Source of the DNA: JBGTIS01 sp041745535
GTDB taxonomy: Bacteria; Bacteroidota; Bacteroidia; Cytophagales; Cyclobacteriaceae
DNA length: 6,614 nucleotides
Direction of reading: 5' to 3'
Assembly: GCA_041745535.1 (NCBI GenBank)
Contig: JBGTIS010000115.1
Span: forward strand, 1-6,614
How positions within the stretch are numbered: the first letter of the stretch is position 1; each line of letters begins with the position of its first letter. A program made the translations under genes and the position numbers. This document shows, one piece after another, positions 1 through 5,679 of the stretch. Below the pieces are notes generated by a model that did no database searches, had not been told where the DNA came from, and worked only from the letters and a program-made list of their open reading frames with translations.

Positions 1-225
1 TTCCAGCACAGGTTTTAAAAGGATGAACTCCTTTTTCCTGATTTCAAACTGGGTAGTATGCACGCCTACTGCCACACCACCTGCTCCACTATCCATATAA
101 TACCGGGTAAGGGCACGCTGCCGCCTTTCGTCCATTTTTCTTTGTTTGTCCAGGGCCAGGGGATGGGCAGGAATAACTGTGCCTTCGAATAGTAATTTTT
201 TGATAGCTGGTTTTAACGCATTCAT
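1..225 (-). CDS. Dihydrodipicolinate synthase (DapA/NanA) family protein, N-terminal part
   Basis: The first 75 codons of a gene that leaves the window at its left edge are visible. The start is the ATG at 225-223, one base after the stop of the preceding gene, with a good Shine-Dalgarno sequence in front. Near residues 15-16 is the GT that opens the first barrel strand of this family. It is followed by a P-L-A-x-D stretch and, around residues 50-58, a G-A-G-G-V-A-V-G segment like the family's strand-2 signature. Family members are TIM-barrel class I aldolases or lyases, including dihydrodipicolinate synthase, sialic acid lyase, KDG aldolase and sugar-acid dehydratases. They form a Schiff base on a lysine that would lie beyond the visible part. 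After the G-V-A-V-G the sequence reads V-H-T-T instead of the G-T-T-G-E typical of true DapA. Together with the catabolic neighbours this argues for a 2-keto-acid or sugar-acid aldolase/dehydratase rather than lysine biosynthesis. The family call is firm and the substrate is unknown. Confidence 0.85.
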   Translation of the reverse strand, partial: MNALKPAIKKLLFEGTVIPAHPLALDKQRKMDERRQRALTRYYMDSGAGGVAVGVHTTQFEIRKKEFILLKPVLE

Positions 226-226
226 A

Positions 227-1243
227 TTAGAAGTCTCCTTTTCTTTCCTGAAAATGGGTTGGTTTATTGATAGTTTCGCCACCGCTTTGCAACCAGTTTG
301 CCAGAATATCGATCATATCCTTTACGGTAACCTTCGGATATCCAAAAAGCTGATGGGCTGTGGCCGCATTATTTAACAAAGCAGTAGGTTGCTCTTCATT
401 AACAAAAAGCGGCTTTTTGTTAAATATTTTCCCGAACTCCTGTGCCACCCAGCGAATCGAAACGGTTTCCGGTCCGGTGATATTCATTTTTCGGGGTGGT
501 ATGTCACAATATGGTAATGACCGCAACGCATAGGCATTGGCATCGCCTTGCCAGATTACGTTCACATGTCCGGTAGAAAGGTCTATTTCCCTTTCTTCTC
601 TTACTGCTTTGGCTACTTCCTGCAACACACCATACCTGAAGTCTACAGCATAGTTTAGCCGGTAGATCAGGGTGGGAATCTGATATAATTTGGAAAAATG
701 CTCAAATATCCGTTCCCTGCCCAGGCAGGATTGGGCGTACTCTCCTACCGGCCCCGGCGTAGTTGCTTCGGTAGCACCGCCGGAGAATACGGGCACAAAG
801 GGATATACATTACCAGTTGAAAAGGCCACGATCTTAGAATTTCTGAACTTTTCGGCTACCTGCCCGGGCAGAAAGGCATTCATGGCCCACGTAAAAGACT
901 CATTCCCGGAGGTGCCAAACTTTGTTCCGGCCATATAAATAACATTTTTTACTTCCGGTAAACCGGTAAGCTGGGCATGGTCCAGCAGGTCGGCTTTGAT
1001 GGTCTGGATGCCCTGTTTTTCCAGATTTTGCTGTAGCGAACCTTCAGAAAAGCGAGAAACGCCGATCACCGCGTTACTTTTACCTGCCGCCATGAAAGCT
1101 TTTTTAGCCAGAATGGCCAGACTTGGCCCCATTTTTCCGCCCACCCCCAAAATCAGAATATCACCTTCCAGGGCTTTCATGTCCTGGATCAGGTTCTCGT
1201 TGGGAGCCAGTAGTTCTTCTTCAAGTTTTGTTAAATCTGCCAT
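227..1243 (-). CDS. NAD-dependent epimerase/dehydratase-like (extended SDR) protein with Tyr-x3-Cys in place of Tyr-x3-Lys
   Basis: A 338-residue cytoplasmic protein of the extended short-chain dehydrogenase/reductase type. The NAD(P)-binding Rossmann turn is visible at residues 33-39 (G-V-G-G-K-M-G) and follows a hydrophobic first strand. An acidic residue after a later strand (D85, in A-D-L-L) and the Y-M-A-G segment at 103-106 fit the fold. S142/T143 in the F-S-T-G-N-V-Y stretch and Y169 sit where the SDR catalytic Ser/Thr and Tyr belong. The residue four after the Tyr is Cys173 (codon at 725-727), where nearly all SDR enzymes have Lys. The C-terminal half (residues 195-320) looks like a normal substrate domain, so the gene appears intact. 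It starts six bases after the transporter gene and ends one base before the DapA-family gene, which places it in the same operon. Probable role: redox, epimerisation or dehydration of a sugar or sugar-acid intermediate. It could also be a non-catalytic NAD-binding protein. Confidence 0.88.
   Translation of the reverse strand: MADLTKLEEELLAPNENLIQDMKALEGDILILGVGGKMGPSLAILAKKAFMAAGKSNAVIGVSRFSEGSLQQNLEKQGIQTIKADLLDHAQLTGLPEVKNVIYMAGTKFGTSGNESFTWAMNAFLPGQVAEKFRNSKIVAFSTGNVYPFVPVFSGGATEATTPGPVGEYAQSCLGRERIFEHFSKLYQIPTLIYRLNYAVDFRYGVLQEVAKAVREEREIDLSTGHVNVIWQGDANAYALRSLPYCDIPPRKMNITGPETVSIRWVAQEFGKIFNKKPLFVNEEQPTALLNNAATAHQLFGYPKVTVKDMIDILANWLQSGGETINKPTHFQERKGDF
235..240 (-). promoter_or_regulatory. 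Strong ribosome binding site for the DapA-family gene
   Basis: The minus strand reads AAGGAG here, nine bases before the ATG at 225. It lies inside the last codons of the upstream SDR gene. It is the only clear Shine-Dalgarno sequence in the four-gene operon and it supports the start chosen for the DapA-family gene. With a stop-to-start gap of one base, it points to coupled translation of the last two genes. Confidence 0.7.
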
Positions 1244-1249
1244 TACACT

Positions 1250-2443
1250 TTATTTAATAAATTGTAAATATATCTGACTGCCTGATAAAAAAAGGAGTAG
1301 CATCAGGCCCAATATACCACCAATATTTTTCCAGAGGTTGTTGCTTAAATCTCCCATTCTGGCTTTATCGTTGGCCAGCACCAGTAGCGCTATGCCTACC
1401 AGCGGCGCGATTATGATGGTGACTGCCTGGGCAAATACGATCAGTTCCAGCGGCAGCCGGCCAAATTTCAGGGCAATGGTGGCTCCGATTATCATTACCA
1501 GCATGATCATCCCTCTCACTTTTTTTGATTTCAACTGATCGCCCAATGAAAAAGCGTCTGACAACAACGATCCACCAATGGTGGCATTGCCGATCAGTGA
1601 GGAAAAAGAAGCGCCAAACAGGCCCAGCATAAAAATGACCGTAGCTGTATTTCCATACAAGGGTTCCAGGGCAAGTCCCATGTCAGTAGCTGAATTAACC
1701 TGAATTCCCTGGGGATATAAAATAGCTGCCGCATTCACCAGAATGAACAGCGAAATCATTCCCAGCACCATTACACCAGCGATGCTCTCCCGACTACCCT
1801 GCCTGATCTGGCTTCTGCCCCACCCTTTTTCTTTTACCAGATAGCCCTGGTAAAAAGCTCCTACCACCGAAAAACTGGAGGCAATCAGGGCAATGGTTAA
1901 TACTTCTGAGCCAACCGGTATACTGGGTATCAATCCTGAGAAAAGAGCCGCCATATCTGGTTTGGCAAGCAGCAGGGTAATGAGAAAAGAAAGCAGCATT
2001 ACCCCGACCAGACCAATCATTACTTTTTCTAAAACTTTATAGAAAGAACTAAAAAAAAGCAGGCTGATGCCCATGAGGGTAAAGGTGATTACCCAGGGTG
2101 TGGTATCGGTATGAAAAAGCTCGGCAAAGGCCAGGCTGGCCCCTACCGTATTGCCCGCCTGAAAAGAAGCTGTAATGGCAAATATACCAATGCCTAAAAG
2201 AACGGTGGCAATTCGGCCCCACTTCTCGTTGATAATGGATAACAGGGATGTGTGGGTCGCGATTCCAATCCTGGCCCCCATTTCAGTGAAGATGATCATA
2301 AAAAATATGGCGACCAGAATAACCCAAAGGTGTTGATACGCATACAGCGAACCCAGTTTGGAGGTAATGGTTAAGCTACCCGGACCGAAAACGAGGGCAG
2401 CCGTAATAATTCCGGGACCTACATACTTGAAAAGGTTTTTCAT
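1250..2443 (-). CDS. NRAMP (SLC11)-fold membrane transporter lacking the canonical metal-binding residues
   Basis: A 397-residue, highly hydrophobic inner-membrane protein with about eleven predicted membrane segments, close to the usual NRAMP/MntH length. The first segment aligns well with MntH through G-P-G-I-I near residues 9-13 and the later G-Y-Q-x-L-W-V-like stretch (A-Y-Q-H-L-W-V at 35-41). NRAMP proteins bind Mn2+ or Fe2+ through the Asp and Asn of a D-P-G-N motif in segment 1 and through a Met in M-P-H of segment 6. Here the segment 1 motif is G-P-G-S (residues 20-23, bases 2375-2386). Segment 6 (about residues 182-203) reads S-V-V-G-A-F-Y-Q-G-Y-L, with no Met-Pro-His. The fold is therefore recognisable but classical Mn2+/Fe2+ transport is unlikely. 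The gene lies between an exported oxidoreductase and cytoplasmic sugar-type enzymes, so import of an organic pathway intermediate is plausible. Transport of Mg2+ or another ion is an alternative. The 62-base gap to the upstream gene has no obvious terminator. Confidence 0.85.
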   Translation of the reverse strand: MKNLFKYVGPGIITAALVFGPGSLTITSKLGSLYAYQHLWVILVAIFFMIIFTEMGARIGIATHTSLLSIINEKWGRIATVLLGIGIFAITASFQAGNTVGASLAFAELFHTDTTPWVITFTLMGISLLFFSSFYKVLEKVMIGLVGVMLLSFLITLLLAKPDMAALFSGLIPSIPVGSEVLTIALIASSFSVVGAFYQGYLVKEKGWGRSQIRQGSRESIAGVMVLGMISLFILVNAAAILYPQGIQVNSATDMGLALEPLYGNTATVIFMLGLFGASFSSLIGNATIGGSLLSDAFSLGDQLKSKKVRGMIMLVMIIGATIALKFGRLPLELIVFAQAVTIIIAPLVGIALLVLANDKARMGDLSNNLWKNIGGILGLMLLLFLSGSQIYLQFIK

Positions 2444-2505
2444 AAATATCCCGGAATAAATAAACTTCTGATAGTTAAAGGCGACGTATCACTCATGTCC
2501 TGAAT

Positions 2506-3729
2506 TTATATAGAATATTCAGGTTTCCAATACTGATAGGTCTCCTCATACATGGCTGTATTGCCCATATGTACGGCAATGCTTACATCTCTGCCAGTAT
2601 CTACATTTGAAAAAGGTATTTTGTTGTTTCTGACGCAATCACCAAAGTCCAGTAAAGCATAAGCCGTAGGGTCACGGTCGGCATGGTCCTGCGTCTCAAA
2701 ATCGATAAGGGTAGGTTCTCCCTGTGTCCAGGCTTTCAGGGTGGCACCCGAAACGCCATCTACCACGCCCAGCTCAGTCTGCTTAGCTTCCGGATAAAGA
2801 AAGGCCTGGTCACGCTGGATTTCAATGGTGGCATCGGTGCCTAATACCCGGATAGAATAGCCTTTATAAGCATTAGAAAGTATGGAACTGACCGAGGCTT
2901 TTACACCGTTCGGATATTCGTATACGGTACGTACATTATCAAAGGTTTCTCGGTCATCTTTCCAGTAATCGATGCCGCCCAAACCTGAAACTTTAATGGG
3001 TGGACTGTCATTCATCCAGTTTACAATATCCAGCTGATGGGCACACAATTCGGCCATTAAACCGCCGGAATATTCCCGGTACATGCGCCAATTTATAAGC
3101 TTTTCATTTTTCGGATCATCCACAGGCCTACGCCAGTTATCATTCCGGTGATACTGGCATTCGTAATGCATCACCTTTCCGCACCAGCCTTTGGCAAGCA
3201 CTTCCTGAATTTTATGATATAAGGCAAAGTAGCGATACTGGTGACCAATCTGGAAAACCAGGTCAGTAGCTTTTACCTGCTTTACCAGATCCAATGCCTG
3301 AGGAATATCATAACTCATGGTTTTCTCCAAATATATATGCATGCCTGCTGCCAGGGCATCCAGCGCCATTGGATAATGCAGATGTAAGGGCGTAGCGATT
3401 ATAACCGCATGTAAAGTTTTATCATTCAGCAGTTTCTGATAATCAGTATAGCCTTTGGCCCCTTTGGCAGCCAGGCTCAAACCTTGCCGCAAATGTTCGG
3501 GCACAATATCGCAGCAGGCGGCCAGTTCCAAACCGGGTAAGTCTTTCAGAATTTGTGCGATGCCAGTGCCCCGACTGCCGGTCCCGATTAACCCAACGCG
3601 CACGGTTTCGGGCTTAACAGGTGAAGGTTGGAATACAGATGACACGCCGGTATATCCAAATGCTGCCAGCCCTGATAAGGCGGTGGTATTCGTTAAAATG
3701 AATTTTCTGCGTGAAAGGGTAGGTTTCAT
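2506..3729 (-). CDS. Tat-exported Gfo/Idh/MocA family oxidoreductase
   Basis: A 407-residue protein and the first gene of the leftward operon. The N-terminus has a twin-arginine signal (S-R-R-K-F at residues 6-10, then a hydrophobic stretch to about residue 30) and no lipobox cysteine, so export in folded form to the periplasm is expected. The Rossmann domain starts at V-G-L-I-G-T-G-S-R-G-T-G (residues 45-56). The family's E-K-P motif appears as E-K-T (135-137), keeping the lysine K136. The second domain carries G-G-L-M-A-E-L-C-A-H-Q-L-D at 222-234, where H231 matches the usual catalytic histidine. Known exported relatives such as Zymomonas glucose-fructose oxidoreductase hold NADP tightly, and the same is likely here because the periplasm has no free pool. 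The probable reaction is oxidation or reduction of a sugar or polyol hydroxyl. The G-N-H-Y-P-T-H type motif of GH109 glycosidases was not seen. The substrate is unknown. Confidence 0.9.
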   Translation of the reverse strand: MKPTLSRRKFILTNTTALSGLAAFGYTGVSSVFQPSPVKPETVRVGLIGTGSRGTGIAQILKDLPGLELAACCDIVPEHLRQGLSLAAKGAKGYTDYQKLLNDKTLHAVIIATPLHLHYPMALDALAAGMHIYLEKTMSYDIPQALDLVKQVKATDLVFQIGHQYRYFALYHKIQEVLAKGWCGKVMHYECQYHRNDNWRRPVDDPKNEKLINWRMYREYSGGLMAELCAHQLDIVNWMNDSPPIKVSGLGGIDYWKDDRETFDNVRTVYEYPNGVKASVSSILSNAYKGYSIRVLGTDATIEIQRDQAFLYPEAKQTELGVVDGVSGATLKAWTQGEPTLIDFETQDHADRDPTAYALLDFGDCVRNNKIPFSNVDTGRDVSIAVHMGNTAMYEETYQYWKPEYSI

Positions 3730-3760
3730 TTTTCAGGTAAAATAATAAGTATGATATGTA

Positions 3761-3774
3761 CGGGTACGTACCCG
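3761..3774. promoter_or_regulatory. Perfect 14-bp palindrome, candidate operator
   Basis: The sequence CGGGTACGTACCCG equals its own reverse complement. It lies 32 bases upstream of the start of the Gfo/Idh/MocA gene, in the divergent intergenic region. It is GC-rich inside AT-rich DNA and has no loop, which fits a dimeric regulator's DNA site better than a terminator. A half-site copy, GGGTACG, recurs at 3848-3854. No regulator gene is present in the window. The role is inferred from position and symmetry only. Confidence 0.45.
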
Positions 3775-3832
3775 AAAATAGTACAAAATGTGGAAGATTA
3801 AAATATTTTTTCGTTTAATTAATATATTTTCC

Positions 3833-3864
3833 TTTGCGTTGCTTTATGGGTACGCCTATTTTAG
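3833..3864 (+). promoter_or_regulatory. Possible distal Bacteroidota promoter
   Basis: TTTG at 3833-3836 is followed after 20 bases by TATTTTAG at 3857-3864, one mismatch from the Bacteroidota -7 consensus TAnnTTTG. The half-palindrome GGGTACG lies in the spacer, where a bound protein would block polymerase. This site would serve the rightward repair operon with a leader of about 105 bases. It is weaker than the proximal candidate. Confidence 0.3.
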
Positions 3865-3881
3865 AGTTAGCAACTATCAGA

Positions 3882-3912
3882 TTTTATGGCAACAAATAGT
3901 CTTTTACTTTTG
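3882..3912 (+). promoter_or_regulatory. Probable Bacteroidota promoter of the repair operon
   Basis: TACTTTTG at 3905-3912 matches the -7 consensus TAnnTTTG exactly. TTTT at 3882-3885, 19 bases upstream, is one mismatch from the -33 element TTTG. Transcription would start near 3918, giving a leader of about 60 bases before the ATG at 3977. Its position within the region in front of the oxygenase gene supports starting that gene at 3977 rather than at the earlier in-frame ATG at 3788. Confidence 0.5.
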
Positions 3913-3976
3913 GAAAATAAAGGCGCGTAAACAGCGCTTACAGGTTGGCAAATCCACTGCAAATAATTTAATTAGG

Positions 3977-4690
3977 ATGGAAAATACAAAAGATAAACTT
4001 GCTGGTATCAACTGGCTTTTGGTAAAGGAGGAGATGGATGCACAGGGTTTCTCCATAGTCCCAGGTATATTGTCCGGAGAACAATGTCAGACCCTCATAC
4101 AAAATTATGAAAATGTAAACGCTTATCGTAAAACAGTAGTAATGGAACGATACCGGTTTGGCTTAGGAGAGTACAAATATTTTAATTACCCATTACCAGT
4201 TTTAATTCAAACTTTAAGAGCACTGATATATACTAACCTGGCGCCTATCGCTAATAACTGGATGCAGGTATCGCGCATAGACCGAACCTTTCCCGATAAT
4301 TTGCAGGACCTCCAAAGACTTTGTCATCAGCACCAGCAGTTTCAGCCTACCGTATTAATTTTAAAATACGGTAAAGGCGGGTACAATACGTTACACCAGG
4401 ATTTGTATGGCGAAATCTTTTTTCCGATGCAGGCAGTGTTGTTCCTGAATGAACCCGGCGAGGATTTTACAGGTGGCGAATTTGTAATGGTACAGCAAAT
4501 ACCAAGGGCACAGTCAAAAGCCATGGTTTTGCAACCCAAAAGAGGCGACATGTTGGTATTTACCACCAATTTTCGACCCGTGAAAGGCAGCAAAGGCTAT
4601 TATCGGGTCAATATGAAACATGGCGTAAGCGAGGTACACGATGGAGAGCGCCATACCTTAGGAATCATTTTTCACGATGCGTTAAATTAA
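3977..4690 (+). CDS. 2OG-Fe(II) oxygenase (prolyl-4-hydroxylase-like fold)
   Basis: A 237-residue soluble protein when started at the ATG at 3977 (M-E-N-T-K-D-K-L). An in-frame ATG at 3788 would add 63 residues, but those codons are AT-rich, give a non-family-like hydrophobic tail and overlap the candidate promoters, so the shorter form is preferred. The jelly-roll core shows the iron-binding triad: H140 and D142 in T-L-H-Q-D-L and H215 in M-K-H-G-V-S. R225, ten residues after the last histidine, is placed to bind 2-oxoglutarate. The F-T-G-G-E-F segment near residues 164-169 is typical of this oxygenase group. It needs Fe(II), O2 and 2-oxoglutarate. It is the first gene of a three-gene operon and its stop overlaps the next start by one base (TAATG). 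Co-transcription with an Ada-type protein and AlkB suggests a role in repair of alkylated nucleic acid or protein. The exact substrate is unknown. Confidence 0.87.
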   Translation: MENTKDKLAGINWLLVKEEMDAQGFSIVPGILSGEQCQTLIQNYENVNAYRKTVVMERYRFGLGEYKYFNYPLPVLIQTLRALIYTNLAPIANNWMQVSRIDRTFPDNLQDLQRLCHQHQQFQPTVLILKYGKGGYNTLHQDLYGEIFFPMQAVLFLNEPGEDFTGGEFVMVQQIPRAQSKAMVLQPKRGDMLVFTTNFRPVKGSKGYYRVNMKHGVSEVHDGERHTLGIIFHDALN

Positions 4691-4941
4691 TGTGTATGAT
4701 CAGGCATAATACCATCAGCGATGCCGACCTGCGGCAGCGAATCGCGCAAAATAAAATCCGCCTGGGTGGCAACGAAAAACTTAAAATTTACGGATCGTTA
4801 CATTGTAAACAGGGCAAACGGATGAAACGAGAAAACCGCGTGTTTTTCAGGTCTGAAGAAGAGGCTTTGCTGCTCAGTTACCGGCCTTGCGGACATTGCA
4901 TGAAAAGTAAATACCAAAATTGGAAGAATGGATTTGTTTAA
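4690..4941 (+). CDS. Stand-alone Ada-type zinc-binding domain protein, without the methyl-acceptor cysteine
   Basis: An 83-residue protein matching only the N-terminal metal-binding domain of Ada. The match covers K-I-Y-G-S-L-H-C (32-39), the R-x-x-R-E-N-x-V-F-F-like stretch (44-53), and R-P-C-G-H-C (65-70). In E. coli Ada, Cys38, Cys42, Cys69 and Cys72 hold zinc and Cys38 accepts methyl groups from DNA phosphotriesters. Here Cys39, Cys67 and Cys70 match Cys42, Cys69 and Cys72, while the Cys38 position is Gly35 (codon 4792-4794). His38, next to Cys39, could be a replacement ligand. Methyl transfer by the Ada mechanism therefore looks impossible. A structural or DNA-binding zinc module acting with its dioxygenase neighbours is more likely. 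No AraC-type or methyltransferase domain follows. The ATG overlaps the upstream stop by one base; a second Met at 4696 is an alternative start. The 3' end overlaps alkB by 14 bases, which suggests coupled translation. Confidence 0.85.
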   Translation: MCMIRHNTISDADLRQRIAQNKIRLGGNEKLKIYGSLHCKQGKRMKRENRVFFRSEEEALLLSYRPCGHCMKSKYQNWKNGFV

Positions 4942-5530
4942 TACCGGGTCATCTGCTAATTTATTGCCTTACGATGGGCAGGTTAACTATTACGGAAGCA
5001 TTATAAAGCAACCTGACGCACAGGTATATATGGATAAATTATATACTTCCATAGCCTGGAAAAATGACGTGGCTGTTATTTTTGGTAAGCAGATTACTAC
5101 CAAAAGAAAAGTAGCCTGGTATGGCGACACGGCTTACACGTATATCTATTCCGGCACCACCAAAACGGCATTATCCTGGACCAGTGAACTTTTGGCACTA
5201 AAAGCTAGCGTGGAGGCCGTTACCTCGGTGAAATTTAATTCGTGTCTGCTCAACTTATACTACCACGGTGAGGAAGGAATGGGCTGGCACAGCGACGATG
5301 AGAAGTCGATGGGAAAGAATACCTGTATTGCTTCGCTGAGTTTAGGAGCAGCACGGAAGTTTTTATTCAAGCACAAACAAACCAGGCAATCTCTGTCGAT
5401 ATTGTTGGAAAGTGGCAGTTTGCTGGTAATGAAAGGGGACACTCAGGTTAACTGGTTACACAGTTTACCCAAGACAAAAAAAGTAAAAAGACCCAGAATT
5501 AACCTGACTTTCAGAACCTATGTAGCGTAA
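4928..5530 (+). CDS. alkB: AlkB-family alpha-ketoglutarate-dependent dioxygenase
   Basis: A 200-residue protein of normal AlkB length. AlkB enzymes remove methyl groups from 1-methyladenine and 3-methylcytosine in DNA or RNA by oxidative demethylation, using Fe(II), O2 and 2-oxoglutarate. All hallmarks are present. The iron ligands are H121 and D123 in G-W-H-S-D-D-E and H178 in W-L-H-S-L. The 2-oxoglutarate and catalytic region is R-I-N-L-T-F-R (190-196), with both arginines. N109 and Y111 precede the triad as in other members. The H-S-D-D-E form resembles the AlkB2/AlkB3-like branch more than E. coli AlkB. The start at 4928 gives the usual short N-terminus with L-L-P-Y-D-G near residues 12-17; the next Met is at residue 35 and would cut into the fold. 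It is the last gene of the oxygenase/Ada-like/AlkB operon. No clear hairpin terminator follows. Confidence 0.93.
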   Translation: MDLFNTGSSANLLPYDGQVNYYGSIIKQPDAQVYMDKLYTSIAWKNDVAVIFGKQITTKRKVAWYGDTAYTYIYSGTTKTALSWTSELLALKASVEAVTSVKFNSCLLNLYYHGEEGMGWHSDDEKSMGKNTCIASLSLGAARKFLFKHKQTRQSLSILLESGSLLVMKGDTQVNWLHSLPKTKKVKRPRINLTFRTYVA

Positions 5531-5583
5531 TACCTGTCCTGTTTCAGATGGATAACCCTGATATGATGTTCGATTACTTTACC

Positions 5584-5591
5584 TATATTTG
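5584..5591 (+). promoter_or_regulatory. Possible -7 promoter element of the phosphotransferase gene
   Basis: TATATTTG matches the Bacteroidota -7 consensus TAnnTTTG exactly and lies 88 bases before the phosphotransferase ATG. No good TTTG was found at the expected distance upstream, so the promoter is only half supported. Confidence 0.3.
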
Positions 5592-5629
5592 ATGGGTGCT
5601 GCTTCCAAGTGGTATCTGGTAAAATCCCG

Positions 5630-5658
5630 GTTGCCTCACTGTGAGAATAGCAGGCAAC
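5630..5658 (+). repeat. Overlapping inverted repeats in the phosphotransferase leader
   Basis: GTTGCCT (5630-5636) pairs with AGGCAAC (5652-5658), a 7-bp stem around a 15-base loop. A second inverted repeat, CTCAC-T-GTGAG (5635-5645), shares two bases with the left arm, so the two structures exclude each other in RNA. There is no U-tract, so this is not an intrinsic terminator. It could be a regulator site or leader structure, or chance. Confidence 0.3.
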
Positions 5659-5679
5659 AGCAAAAATCAGGTTGTTTTC

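Noticed and set aside
1..225. True dapA for lysine biosynthesis
   Set aside because: The G-T-T-G-E type motif is replaced by V-H-T-T, and the neighbours are catabolic-type genes rather than lysine or cell-wall genes.
690..938. Plus-strand reading frame opposite the SDR gene
   Set aside because: It lies wholly inside a well-supported gene on the other strand and has no recognisable domain.
2506..3729. GH109-type NAD-dependent glycosidase identity for the Tat-exported Gfo/Idh protein
   Set aside because: The export signal and fold fit, but the G-N-H-Y-P-T-H type motif expected for GH109 is absent and a standard dehydrogenase histidine (H231) is present.
3455..3745. Plus-strand reading frame opposite the start of the Gfo/Idh/MocA gene
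   Set aside because: It is antisense to the signal peptide and Rossmann region of a clear gene and looks like no family.
3788..3976. A 63-residue N-terminal extension of the 2OG-Fe(II) oxygenase starting at the ATG at 3788
   Set aside because: The extension is AT-rich, encodes a hydrophobic tail not expected for a soluble oxygenase, and overlaps exact or near matches to Bacteroidota promoter boxes. The ATG at 3977 gives a normal family N-terminus.
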